Made by a program: the position numbers and the translations under genes. DNA of 64,000 bases from Montifringilla adamsi (lineage: Eukaryota; Chordata; Aves; Passeriformes; Passeridae): positions 9,980,418 through 10,044,417 of the forward strand of contig JAGGNK010007004.1 of assembly GCA_017590115.1 (NCBI GenBank), given 5' to 3'. The notes under the pieces were generated by a model. It searched no databases and was not told the DNA's origin. It worked only from the letters and a program-made list of their open reading frames with translations. This document shows positions 50,771 through 64,000 of the stretch, one piece after another (position 1 is the stretch's first letter; the number at the start of each line of letters is the position of its first letter).

Positions 50771-53700
50771 TCAGGGGTACTATTTTCACTCAGTGAAAAG
50801 ATATTCCAACAAAACTAAACAGCATGCAGATCACCTGACAGGCCACAGGTAAAAGACTAGCATCCCATTAATTTTCTGCCTTTTCCCCACTATTTTCAGA
50901 TCAGACAAGGTTAGGTAATATATTCCATTTCTATTTAGATACAATGTTAAGCCACAAGTACATTTCTCAATGAATAATCTACAGGTGAATAAATTACTTA
51001 GGTCTAGTGAGGCACATGTAAAATATGCAGTGCAAATGTGCTCACTTCTCATCAGTTTTTGGAGCCAGACAGATATAAACCTAAGAACTGAACAGGATGG
51101 TGGGTGCCAAAGAAGTACTTGTTCCCCAGCCTTCTGCTAAATAATAGTGTTTTTTTCAAATCAGTGTTAGATAGAATTAACATAATTTTTTTTGAGGGTA
51201 AAATTAAATGCCAGTGACAAGAACTGCTATTCACCATCACTGTATTAAATTTCCCTGATGACATATGAAATTATTAAACTGGAATAGGAAAAGACCTGTT
51301 ATAATGCTGCTGGCAATACCACTGCAGTATACTACTTGTCCCAGCTACAAAACAGCAGCTGATGAGCAGATATACACTGACATTAAAAAACATTTTTAGG
51401 GACCCTGATGGCAATAGAACAGAGTGATGCTTGTAACATGGAGTGTTAATTCAGCACCACTGCTGTCAAAGGCAGGAGTTACCAGAGTTAATCACTGGTT
51501 CTGCTGTTGACAGGAATAAGTTAGAAATGGGGTTAAGTGCTTTGTTTTTATAAATCTGCTTCACTTTTTATTTGCTAAACAGGATAAAGCAAATGTGATT
51601 ATTTACCATCTCATTTGCAGCAGTTCTTTGTCACCCCTTTCATAAATAGTATTTCTGCTATTGTAGCTTCTTACTTTCAGAAGCACTTAGCAAAAACACA
51701 GAAAAAATTCTTAACAAAAAGTATTTTTATGGCTGTGTTTATATGTATTTTACATGAAAGATCACACTATAGCAAGTGTTCTAGTTCAAAAAGCGACAGT
51801 TGTATATCTGCGAATGCTTCACAGACCTGATTTTGATTCTTTTATTTAGTGCTTAACTAACACATTTCACTTCTCAAAGTGACAAATGAACCCCATGAGT
51901 AAATTACACAAAATCCAGTTACCTTATTTTACATCACCTAAGCCACTGCACGCTTCAAGAAGTAGAGAATAAAATAATTAAATTACATTATTTACCTCAA
52001 AGCTTCTCTTACTAGGCAAGTGCAGGCACAACTCCTCTTTTAAACTTTGCCACTCATAGTTTAAAATTCTATTACTGAATTCCTCATTCCCTTATTCATT
52101 TAGAAGGCATAATTCTCCAAACTCAGAATATTTTCAAGGACTACAGATACACTATGTGGTAGACAAATGAATTTCAAAAGAATAAAATGCAGTCTATACT
52201 TTTTCTAGTGTTTCTTCTTTTCAAAATTATCCTCCCATATAATTTTTTAACCTATTTTATCATTTTAAAACTATCTTAGCATTTGTAACCTGTTTTCCTT
52301 TAACTTAAAAATAGGTATTGTATATATGGGCAACTATAAAACCCACTGTTCCTTCAGTAGACTAAAACTAAAACAATGTAACCCCTATGTTAACATTTTT
52401 GAAAGTGAATATGAAATATGGTAGAATAATGGCAAATTACTAGAACAGATACAGAAATTACGCAGAGAGTTTTACAAGCTTTATTACACATACGGAGAAA
52501 AAAACCCAAACAAAACTGCAAGAAATTAATCAGGAAACCTTAAGACTACAATGCTTCTTATGAAAACTGCAAGAGTGCTGTATTGAAGAGAACATCCCAA
52601 TTCCAGGAATAAACAATACACAAGCAGTGGAACATGTTACACTAATGAAAAAATTACAAGAGACATTAAGAAAGACTAGGCTGTAGAAGTGAAAGAATGG
52701 TTCTTAGCATCTGGAAATATCATTTTGCATGTTGTATGCCAGAAACAAAATCAAAAGTAATACCTCTTGCATACCTACCTATGGCAAATGAAAAAACAGC
52801 AGGGTTCTAGTTATTACTGTTAAAATTTAAAAATATAGCCTCTATTCACTCCAAGGAGTTTTGCTTACATACAAAAAAATCAAATACTGGGCTGCAGTCA
52901 CACTCTCAGATATGTTGTGCATGCACCTAATTGCCTTTGCAGGTATTTCTTCAGTTTACAGGATACATTTTCCAGTGGGTGAATATGCAGCCAGTCATGC
53001 TAAAAGGGGATTTTCAGGCAGTTACTGTGCAGTTCAGCTTCTTGCTTTAGAGCAGCCATTGGGATACTTCACTAGCCAAATACAGGGACTGCACAGACTG
53101 CAGAGGGTTGATTTCTCATTAGTTTTGTGAATATCAAGCACCACATGAAAAACTATGTGACATACTTCATGCTGACCCAAGCTTTATATGGCAAAATAGA
53201 GAAAAAAAATATTTCTTCATTTACTTTTATCTTAGGTGCTAAAATTGATTTGCAAATGAAATCTCCTTCCTAATTGGAAAATCTACAGGAACAGAAAGCA
53301 TGCCATTTACCATAGTGTTTATATGGACCTCTGATTAAACTTTTATTTATCTATCAAAGAAAGCATTGATATCTCACTTATTCCAAAAGCACAGAGCCAT
53401 GAACTTCCTGAATCACTTCCATGAACTTCCAGACTTATCTTGCATTTTCAACTCAATGTCAGTTTGAAAAGTGCATTTCTTTCCTAGGTTCTACAAACAA
53501 AATATCATTAAAGAAGATTCAGTTCCAGCACTCTTTACTTTAATTTACAGACTAACCAGAAATATTAGGGAACAGAACACCATTCAAAAGCAAGCTACGT
53601 TAATAAGAAAAGATTATGGAAAAATTAAGTAGGACAATTTTTGTGAAGTTAAAGAAGAAAGAAGCCATGGTCCTCTTTGCACCTGCAAAAATAATGTCAG

Positions 53701-56700
53701 ATATGCAGGCACAAATTACTATAAGTACAGAGAGGTTCTGTTTGCTCAGCATGCAAGGGTCCCATCAAGAAAGGACTTGGAGATGAACAGAAATAAAACT
53801 AGCAGTAATGAAAAGAACCACTCTTACTCAAGAAAAGAAAAAAATACAAGCACTCTTCTGCAAACAGGACATAGCATATGATCTGCTTGAAAAGGAAAAA
53901 GCTACATTTACTTCACAGTATAGCCTTTCCTCATCACCAAGATCTACAAGCCTTTCTAAACCACAAACTAACCTTACAAGCTCCTGACTTGATGCTTTCA
54001 CTCAGCAGCAGCTGGCAGAAGTGCTCTTCTAGGCATTCCCTTTGGAAGCTCCAAAGGACATGTGTTCTTGTGCCCAGAGCAGTGAACACAACCCCTTCCT
54101 GCAAACTAGAGTGTTCACAATTACAATCAACACTTACACACTTACCTGGTATCTTACTTGTCTTTTAGAAAAGTAGTCAGCTGTCTCCAAGACCCAGTAT
54201 TGCCAGACACTCAGAGGAGATGCAATATAACAAAATTTACTACTGACCTTTGACTGCATTATCTACCTTTGGACACCCTCTGACAACACTAATGTGCTGA
54301 GCATTTGGGGATTCCAATAATTGCTGTTATTAATTTCATACACTACGTGACACTTCTCCATGTGAATTTCCTCCCAAATACTCTGACTCTAGCCTGAGTT
54401 CTATTCAATCACATGCCAACAACATTTGTTTATTAAGCCTGTGACATTTTAACGTGCAAGATGAGCTATTTCATTGTCTGGCTAAGCTAGAAATGTCAGG
54501 GCAAAAAATCTCAATGAGACTCATTTTTCAGTCCCAGAATACTCAAAGAAAACTAATGTTACTGTGTTTTTTAATACATGTACTTGTACACAGATGATTT
54601 TACTTTAATGAAAAGCTATTGCTGGTCAGTACAAGAAGAATTTTGGATTTACATTCATTTTCTACCTATGAGGTATTTTGGACGATTACTACTAATTAAA
54701 TATTCTGTCAGCTTTTTTAACCAAGGAATGGAAGAAAAACGCATTCAGACTTTTTAATTCTTAAAACAATTGTTCTATAGCAGATGGTAACTAGGGAATG
54801 CATTATATGATCCCACTTATGTCTGTCATGGATTTGACATTTGTGAGACCCTAAGAACTCCTCCTCCAACACATGAAATTTCTGCATGACAGAGATCTCC
54901 TATGTTTGCAAATTATTGTAAATCTTGGCATAGACACACAGGTTACAAAACACTGCATTTTCATTTGCAGACTTAATTCAACATTTATCCTGCTTTTCAA
55001 AGTAAACCATGAAATACATCATCCACAAACTTCTTATATTTGTATTATAAACTATAATTCACAATTACTTTTAACATTAATAATCCTCACTATTTCTCTA
55101 CTTTTTCACTATTCTAGTTCAATACCTGATGGTCAAATTCCACTGTTTCCTAGAACAGGTATATGTCTAGGTCTAATTGTAAGTTTCACTTCAGTCATCT
55201 CTTCTGGTTGATAAAATGCAAACTGATTTGACAAGCTTCATCTCTAAATTATTATAAGAAGAAAGAAGTTAGTGTTTAAAATTGGAAGGAAATGTTACTC
55301 AGCTTCTCTTGATAATTAAAACCAATTTTTCATTGAGCACTATAACTCCCACAAAAATATGTGAAGTTAATGACAATACCTAGCAAAATGTAGAGCTTGA
55401 TTATTTCTAATGAAAAATTATGTAAAGAACTGCAATTAAGTCATCGGAAGCATGATTTTACATAATCATCATGTGGAAAATACTGCAGGGATTATCTTAT
55501 TCAATATAATCAATGTCATATGTAACTGTTTAGCTTTTGTACCCATTTTAGGATGCTGATGATAAACAATTTCCTTACCATTCTAGAAATGTTTGCCTGT
55601 TTGTGAAAGAAAATTCGACAACAGGAAAAAATCTGGATGATTGCAACTGACACATTTTCCTAACATAAAAACACTGTTGGTTTTTTGGATTATCTGTGAC
55701 TTCATCTACAAAAATACTCAAGAGATTATGTAATCAGAAATAATAGTGCAAGGAGAGTGCCAGAAAAGGACTAATACGTAATTGTGCTTAAGCAGCAGCT
55801 TACTATCAAAGTGTCACAATAATGCTTAGAAACCTTTTTTCCTCTTTCAACTTAACATGCAAGGAGGAGGTAAATAAAACAGCTTGGCATCTAACCTGGA
55901 TATTTTCATATCTTAACACAAAGTTTTTAACATATTACCCCATGACTTTGAGGACAAAAATATTCAGTTTAGAGACAATATTACATATTATACATGAATC
56001 AGAAATAAAGTCAGATTCAGAAGTCAATTATGGCATATTCTTCATACAAAATTGCCCAGAAGCATAGAACTATACTACATGAATTAAATTCTCTTTATTT
56101 TCTTCAACTTCTGTTTCTACTCATGGTCAAAAATGCCACATAATGTTAGAAATATGAATTTGTTGCACATTCATTAAATATGAAATAAATGTTAAAAATC
56201 CTCTTCACCACTTTCCACCAATGACTATATGGCTAAATGTGTGGCACTTCATTTCCCACTTACAAATATAATGTTTCCACAGTCAAAAGTGTTATGTTAC
56301 ATTTTCTGGAATGTTCTATGGCTTTATTAAATATAGTAACAAAGTATGTTAATGCAATTACATTTTAAAATAAATGTGATAAATGTATATTAATTAGAAC
56401 CCTCAAATAGAAATACTGAGAAATGTTGTTAATAGTTAAAACTATTTGTGCAGAAAGTGGTGATAGTGCAAGACAGATTTTTTTACTTGCAGGACAAAGT
56501 AAAAGTTTATCACTTCAGGTTAAAAATACTTATGCTAAATGTTAAACTCAGACATTTATTCATTAAATGAACTAGAATAATTTTCACTACAACAGACCAG
56601 AAAGAAAACCAATTCATTCTGATCACTTACAGATAATGTTATTAAACTTGTTTCTACTCACTTTTTTACCCTGAAGTGTTTTTGTTGAATATTATAGATA

Positions 56701-56799
56701 ATTTGCTTGATAAAGTAATAATGCAGGTTAAATATATATCTGCTAAAACAGGAGATATAAATGAAAGTTAAACTAATGACATACTAATGTTTAGGAAAA
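50771..56799. other. Intergenic DNA, no gene recognised
   Basis: AT-rich. Open frames of up to 112 codons (for example 54873-55211) have the composition of chance frames. TGTCATGGATTTGAC at 54823 resembles an LTR end but has no partner. Confidence 0.65.
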
Positions 56800-57140
56800 C
56801 CTAAATTTAGCAAACATGTTCCCCTGTGGTCTAAAAGTGAATTCAGCAAATCTGGATCCCTTTTCTCGCCCAGACTATCACATGGATTTGTCCCAAGCAG
56901 AACTCTAATCAGAGCAAAGTTTATTCCTCTGAAATTCAAAGTTGTGATCTTATTTGCCCTCTTGTTTTCTTCCAGGGTCCTGAGCACCACAATTTTATGG
57001 TCACTGCAGACAAAGCTACGACCATCTTCATACCCAGATCCTAATTTTTGGCACCAAGTCCATTAGAGTGCTTTGCCTCATCAGGCCTTAAGTCAGCCTG
57101 TGTCAAATCATCATCCTGCAATTCAGATATCTCCTGGAAT
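56800..57140 (-). mobile_element. CR1 LINE ORF2 fragment, end of endonuclease to linker
   Basis: The - strand translation reads SDHKIVVLRTL, then RANKITTLNFRGINFALIRV and LLGTNPCDS. This matches the CR1 endonuclease C-terminus (SDHEIVEFKIL) and the following linker motif (TLDFRRADFGLFRDLLGRIPWD). The frame is open for 68 codons from 56990 but the copy is clearly dead: flanking parts are frame-shifted and there is no 3' tail. Confidence 0.78.
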
Positions 57141-59117
57141 GTGTGTGACTTGCTCTCTTGTCCTTGCAGCAGAAAGGAAATTTATAGATTTTACCATAAA
57201 ATCCAATCTTAAAACCTGATTGTTCCTTGGCAGAAATTGCCTGACATGTTTATTTAAATTAATATTTGCAATTATAGATTGCAACTCTGAACCAACAGGT
57301 AGTGGTCACCAAATTTGATTGTGATTGCATATCAGTAATAGCTTAGAAATTGTAAACTAGCTCAACTGAATTGAATCTTAGTTCAGAAAAAGAGCTAACA
57401 GCTGAAGATTCAATAAACACCAATATTTTTGCACAAAATTTATCAAATTATTAGTAGCTCAAGTTCACACATTTTTTACTTTGGCATGGGTAAGCAATGG
57501 GTAAATGTAATCTTTGCCTCACGTTTTGGTCAAGAAAAACAATTGTCAAAAACATACATGAGATTTCAAGACTGTAACTACATAATATATCCCTACATAA
57601 CTAAGACAGTGGTGGGATGGTATTTTTTCCTCAATAATCCCATTATCTTGAAGGGCTAGCTGGTTTGCAATGTGATACTGTAAACAAGTCTTCAATACAT
57701 GGTAAGGACATTCAGATCCTAAGTACAACAACACTGGCAAATCGCAGTAGATCCAGAAGGATCTAATATCCATGCAGAGTAGCAAGAAGTCTTCTGGCTG
57801 AAGCTGTAATCCTCATTAGTTCTATTCTTTGCATACATGTAGCACTTTCACTTATAAAATTCATCATCTTGCATAGAACTATCATAAATACTCAGCTGCC
57901 TCATGCTGGTAAGTAGAGAATAAAGGTCAGGAACCCTTGCTCACTTAATCACCCACAACTCAGTGTCCACAGCAGGCAGTGCCAGCAGAAATGAGAACAG
58001 AGTATGATATGGGAAGTGTGCTGATAATATTTCAGAGGATCAGACATGCTGTCAGCAAATGATTATTCTTTGAATGTGGGTCAATGTGGATGCAACGATG
58101 AATGGCAGAGAGCATCCTCCAAAATGGTGAGACAGAATAATTTCAGCTGCAAATAATACTTCTAACCAAAACCTGGCTACTAAATGAATGACTAAGCTGA
58201 AGTCATAATGTTTGGAAAAGGTCATTGCATCACTACAATATCAATGCAAATGACGATTGATGTTTCACTGACAGCAGTGCTATCTTCCATAAAAGGCATC
58301 TCTGATTAAAACAGCATCAGATCATAGCTAGAATAAGATAATTTAAAGCAGGTTGGTTTTGCTTCTAATTAAATAACATCTGGTGTAATTCATTACCTTG
58401 TGGCATTGTTCTTTGTAGACCTTGATGCTCATCTGTCCAGTGGACTGCTGCCATGGCTAACAGTCCCGGTGCCAGTGCATATAGACTTGTTCAAAGCCTG
58501 GAGAAAGCACTGGATAACAACAATCCACCAATCTGGATTGTCAACACTAGAGAAGCAGACATCTGCCAGAGTAATTTGGCTGACTCCAACAGGTTCTCAT
58601 TGATGGGAATTACCAGGCATGCTGGCATAGAGGGACATGGTATGTCCAGAAACTTAGTTGATTTCTCCTGGACAGCTTCCATCAGAATCTCCAGTGTGAC
58701 TGCCATTCTGTGCAGGAACTCATGAGAGATTTTATAAGTATCTGGCTGTACTTTTGGGTATCAATGGTAGCACAGTCTCTTCTGCAGACAAAGGTAATAC
58801 ACAGTAGAAACTGTATGATTAACAGCCTGCAATTCCTCTTCCTCAGAGTCTGTGAGACAGATGTTTCAATCATACACAAAGTTCACATACTTGGGATGAA
58901 AAAGACACGTCTGGAATTGATTTAACAGAAGCAGGTACGATTTGGTTATTTAGATAGATAATAAAGAAAATACGTTCAAGGATACGAGAGTCACTAAATC
59001 ATAATGTCACTCCTAGTCCTTGGATAACAACCACAAGCATTGCAACAATTAAGAGAACACACATATTGTAGCATTCTGTACTCCACTGTGCTAATAACAT
59101 ACGAATGGCAGGAGTAG
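57141..59117. other. Intergenic DNA, no gene recognised
   Basis: A less AT-rich island at about 58390-58730 has overlapping open frames on both strands (67-90 codons). None shows a family I recognise. The rest is AT-rich. Confidence 0.65.
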
Positions 59118-59175
59118 CATCACAGAATGGTTTGGAAAGGACCTCAAATATTATCTGGTTCCAACCCCTTGTTGC
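59118..59175 (-). mobile_element. CR1 LINE, extreme 3' tail only
   Basis: ATCACAGAATGGTTTGGAAA, GGACCTCAAATATTATCTGG and TTCCAACCCC match the terminal 55-60 bp of CR1 in reverse complement. It is severely 5'-truncated. A second tail-like string, ATCACAGACTGGTATGG, lies at about 59201. Confidence 0.85.
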
Positions 59176-62100
59176 TAGAGTAAACAGCAGAACAGCCAAA
59201 ATCACAGACTGGTATGGCAAACCAGAGAGAATACCTGGTGGATCCTTGCAGGTTTTAAATTTTACTTCGTAATAACAAAATTAAAAGACAACTGATTCTT
59301 TTTCCAGAATTCACGAGGAGAAACCCAGACCTGCACCTTAGGTATGTGGCTCAGCTTACCATGTGAAAACTCTACTAGAGCATTTCTGTGTGTAAACACC
59401 TCTGACTTCTGTGTTTATTTAAGGAATATCTTACAAAATAGTGGATCTCAAAGATGTACCTGACATCCAAAACAGTGTAAAAATATTTCATGGACTCATA
59501 ATGCAGCATTATTGTTCCATAGCTACCAAGATTCCAAACAACTGAGGCTCATACTCTGTCATAAGAAAAAAGCATTAGTAGAAACAATTCAGAGGAAAAT
59601 GCAATTGTGTTTAAAAGAGACTGAAATGTAAAAATAAAAATTAAAAGCAAAAAAACCAAAACAAAACAAGTAAACAAAAAAATTTGACATTTTTGGTAAA
59701 AAACTCCAGGTGACAAACAGTAAATTATTTTGATTTTGATGAAGTGCCAATTTACTGAACAATTTCTCTGCTAAAAAGAAATTGAGCAGAGTTGGATTCA
59801 TTCTTCTATCTACACGAGAGCTGCATCTTATCATGCAAACTGACTCAGAGGTTCCAGCTGAGCAAGAGAACCCGGACTGATGTGTAGGACACAACTACAC
59901 CATCAATAGGATTCATGGATAATAGGAACAATATTGATAATAATTTACCTTACCCAGACCCCTTTCAGATAATAGCAAAGAGAAGAACTGCTGCTCTGCT
60001 CCTCTCAAACCCCAGCTGTGATCAGTCTTACCATCACTGTGTACCAGCAAGAGCGTTCACTGCCCTTTAGGGGGCTTAACCAACCAATAATTCCTGCACC
60101 ATTGGTAAAGAGCTGTCAAGAATCAATATTCCTAAAAAAGTTTTCCTGCCTTCATGTTAGTTATGCAAAATAAGTTACTCCGCTCAGCACTATCAAAACC
60201 ATATGAACAGTAATGGTGAAGAGTAGCAATCACAGGAATTTTAGCAGGCTTGCACTGGATAGCCAGCTTCAAAGCCTCTCACAGACATCCTGAGCTCAAA
60301 TGAAAGTCAAAATTGCAGTTGCACCTCTTGCTTTTTCCTGTATTTTTTTCTTGGCTGAAATCCTCTCGTCTGCCTGGAAAGCAAAGGGGCCCAGTCTTTT
60401 TTATCCTCTTTATTGTTCTCATAAGGAAGTTCCTGCTGTTGGTTGGTTACAGAATAATTGAGTATGCCTTGTCCACAGACATTTCTTTCAGAAATGTAGA
60501 TTTTTACATGAAAACAGAATATTTCACTATCATCACTGTTTTTTTCTTAATTAAGAAGCTACTATGGCTTGAGCAATCTCCCTCTTTTCCTCTTTCCACT
60601 TCATTAATTTGGCATCCTTCCTTCAGAAGAAGGAACTTCCCTGTTCAGAGGTGGGGATATATTTCAGGGGGGTCAATTTGTTTTTAAACAGTGAATCAGT
60701 TAATTCTAAACTTAGTGTATTGGCATATCTTTCCTACAAGAACAGACCATTTTATATCATAAAAATAATTCTAGAAAAGAACAGACACAGTGACCAATAT
60801 ACTTATCACTAACCTTGCTAGAAGAAACTATTCATAAATTGTTCTCTGCTTCTGCTGCACAATTCCTTAAGAAATAGTCACATTTTTATGTACTTGCTTC
60901 AAATGAAATTCTGAAATGCCTTTCAAAACCAACAGCAGAAAATATTTTTAACATCTTCCCAACTGTGAAATTAATTTGTAACAGAAACAAATGTAACATT
61001 TCATTCTGTAAATACACAGACAATAATTCAACAGATGACTGAAATGGATACCCTGGATCTTGGGCAGAAATTTGGTAAAAATAATTTAGTTTGTGGGGTT
61101 TCACCCCCACCCTTTTCTTGTACATTCTCCTGACACATTTATAGAAGATGACTTTTAGGTTCTCCAAATATTTAGAGCTGTGCTCCTGCACAAGTCCAGA
61201 GCTGATCTCTTACATGCAACATTGTGCCTATTTCATGCTAAATCAATTTACTGATTCCAGGTGACTACCAATTCAGCAGCAGGAACAACAAAACAGTACC
61301 AGGCAAAGTTCTTAATTTCTTACAGTTAATAATGAAGTGTGCTAATTACCTCTTATCTGCCCTGTGAACTGCTGATACGCTCTGTCCATTTTTAGCATAA
61401 TCTCCACTTTAACACCTGCTTGTTCAGTTTGGTGGGAAGGGTTTGGAACTAAAACACTGAGGTATTTAGATAGAACACACAAGAAGGCATTAGTATTTCC
61501 ACAAATCAGACTAAAATACAGCTGTTTGTATAAAATGTACAATATCCAAACTAAAAATAAAACAAAAAAACAAATCCCAACCACCTCTTAAAATAAGGAG
61601 TAAGCCACTGGGCAAATTAACATTGACCAATTGGTTTTGTGCTATTTTAAGACTAAAATGATTTATAGAGGATGCTTAAATAGTTTCTCTTGCATTGTAA
61701 AGTTTTTCAATTCTGATAACAGAAAATAATTGTCTTTATGCAATACATACCTGCTTCATTTATTCTTCAGTCAATACTAGGAATTAGGTTTGAGTATTTG
61801 TACACAACAATCACAGTAGTTACAAGATCAAATGAAACTATTGCAATTGTTTTGTAACCCATTCCTAGAAGAATTCAAAATGAGTACAGACAAAGTCCAG
61901 GCATGTTATCACCTAGATTTTATTTACTTACGTATACCACAGGAGATTTCTGATGTTAAGAGTGCATATTTTGTTGTGACTAGATACAAAGTAGAAGCAA
62001 GAAGAATTTCTCAAAGTAATTGTTACTGTTCTGAAAGCACTAATGGGTTAATAATACTGCTTCTAAATTTTTTAAAAGTCCAAATAATGGTAAAACGTTT

Positions 62101-64000
62101 CACACTTTTACTAAAATTGAAAGGTGCATGAGGAAGAAATAAAAGTGCTAGGATTCCCCAAGGCATTATGAAGAGCTGTACACAACACACACATTGCATA
62201 TCTGCAGGTGAACAAATGTTTTTTGCCTGTTCAGAGCAGTTAAGTCATTGAATTTACAGACATGTGCTCTGGATTTCTTGGCAGCCTAGTTACAAGTTTC
62301 TACTCATTATCATTCACAATCACCTTGGATCTTCAACAAACATTAAAAATTAACAACTACTTCAAGAAGCAGTAGAAGATCCTGGGGCAAGTACCATAAG
62401 TTTGCCCTGAGAAACATACTCCTTCACAGATATCAGCTTGCGTCTCATAGTAGAAAACCAGCCAGATGCTGTAGACAAACTGAATGATCCAGGTCAGCTG
62501 TACTCCTTGGAGCTGTGCTTTGTGTTAAATGACAGAAGCATTAGAAAGTGAGCCTGTGTGAGATGCTGCACACCTGTGGGTGCCAGAGCTTCAGAGAAGC
62601 AGAAGCTCCTGCCATCTACCCAGTTACTGGGTTGATAGCTTGTTTTCCAATTCTTAATTGATAGACCAACCTATGAAAAAGAAAAACTTGCTGCCAACAC
62701 AGCTCCAAAGCACTTCTGTTCTGTTGAGGCTGAGCTAAATATAAAGTACCTGCAAGAGAGTATACATGGCTTTTGCTTTATTAATTGAACAACACTGAAC
62801 AAAACTGTACAAATATGCTAAGGGGGAGGGAAAAATCAAAATTATTGGGTCAGTATTAAACCACATACAACCAACTCTCAAATTTGTCTCCTCTGTAGCC
62901 AGGCAGTTAAAGTCAAAGGAAAGAAAGCACTTCAATTACCCAAAGACAAGTACAGGCTCTATAGCAAGGAAATGTAAAATATGAGAAGCAACACTTCTGT
63001 TTGTGAGAGATGTTTTGCCCAGAAAGGATGAAATGCACTTTTCACACTTGGAGAAACGAGGGTACACCAAAAATGTTTCTTAGCCAAAATCTACTTAGTC
63101 CAGCATGACATATTTTCCCATGAAATGTCTTACCAAGAAGTTACTTTGGCAAGGCAGGTGCTTTTCCAGGAAGTTTAGCAGGGAACAGTGGCCAATTTCC
63201 TAGTGCTTTGCCTTGAATAGCAGCATGGTTCCCTGCACTAAGCTAAAGGATAAAACATGAAGTACTAGCTAAGAGGCACACAGCCAATGAATGTGTGGTT
63301 TCTATCACTGACATTAAGAGATTAGCTACATTTCAGCTGGCCCTATTTGCTTTCCAGATAAGGCAGAAAACCCCAAACCAAACAAAAACAGCCAACAACA
63401 ACAACCAGCCTCACACAACAATGCAACAGTAGTATGCAGAAACATTTACATTTTCTTCCACAGACTAACAGATACATTTCAAAGACACTTGAAATGAAAA
63501 ACTCAAGTTTACTTTTCTTTCTACATTCTTAGCAAGCATATTTGACTATGTTATATTTGTAGCAGAGAAAGGTCCACTTTCAGTAAGAAAACAAAAACAT
63601 AGCTAATTAGGTACTAATAAATATTTCTAGCTATTAGCTCTGTATAATGCAACCTGACATAATAGACATCAAAACACAAATTAATTATTTCAGCTTTAAC
63701 ATGGTAGCACTCTAAGCCATCAAATTTCCAGAATTTCAGCTCTTTGGTGAATCCAGTTTCAAAACAATGATGCATCACACAACAATCCTGCTTAGTTATG
63801 TAGATTAGTTCCTCTTCTTAAATAGCTTTAACCAGAGGTAAGGCTTTATAAACAACACAAATGGACATCACTTTCTGTGAACTTTGCTATATTGATCCAA
63901 CAAAAGGAACTAATCCATTCTAAAAACATACAAAGAAATTAGGTATGACAAATAAATGTTTGAGTTCTAAATAGGTGGGATTAGAAGGATTATACAAAAG
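59176..64000. other. Intergenic DNA, no gene recognised
   Basis: AT-rich with A/C-rich patches (59640-59685, 63364-63410). I see no exon, RNA gene or clear transposon to the window end. Confidence 0.65.

Noticed and set aside
54823..54838. TGTCATGGATTTGAC, similar to the solo LTR's end
   Set aside because: No matching inverted end or target duplication was found nearby, so it is probably coincidence.
1..64000. CRISPR arrays, operons, prophage, tRNA or rRNA genes
   Set aside because: No such structure was seen. The base composition, introns and CR1 repeats show vertebrate nuclear DNA.

Overview
The window is vertebrate nuclear DNA, almost certainly from a bird. It carries the 3' half of the insulin-like growth factor 1 gene (IGF1) on the + strand, followed by a long stretch of AT-rich intergenic DNA. 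Two coding exons can be read with certainty. The first is 182 bp (13862-14043) and encodes the end of the B domain, the C, A and D domains and the start of the E peptide. The second begins at 20898 and encodes the last 19 residues of the Ea peptide plus the stop. The C-domain residues LHHKG and the E-peptide tail match the avian form of IGF1 as I remember it. The many decayed CR1 retrotransposon pieces, the dominant avian LINE, also point to a bird. I cannot fix the order; a songbird is plausible.

Layout: 1-13861 is the 3' part of the long intron before the 182-bp exon. It holds one 0.6-kb CR1, a 19-bp perfect hairpin, a 52-bp poly(A) run and small tandem repeats. 13862-14043 is the exon (avian exon 3, equivalent to mammalian exon 4). 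14044-20897 is a 6.85-kb intron with a purine-rich stretch and one CR1. 20898-20957 is the last coding segment (avian exon 4, equivalent to mammalian exon 6). From 20958 to about 27360 lies a long 3' untranslated region. Several blocks in it resemble the mammalian IGF1 3' UTR and keep seed matches for miR-1/206, miR-130/301, miR-19 and miR-29. From about 27.4 kb to the end no host gene is recognisable. This part contains seven more CR1 fragments, a 315-bp solo LTR with intact 5-bp target duplications, and simple repeats.

Nearly all long open frames here are chance frames in AT-rich DNA, antisense shadows of the IGF1 exon, or remains of CR1 ORF2. I found no CRISPR array, tRNA, rRNA, operon or other prokaryotic feature, and no convincing new biological system. 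The points most worth a second look are the conserved 3' UTR regulatory blocks, a CpG cluster in the coding exon, the solo LTR abutting a CR1 tail, and the perfect hairpin.
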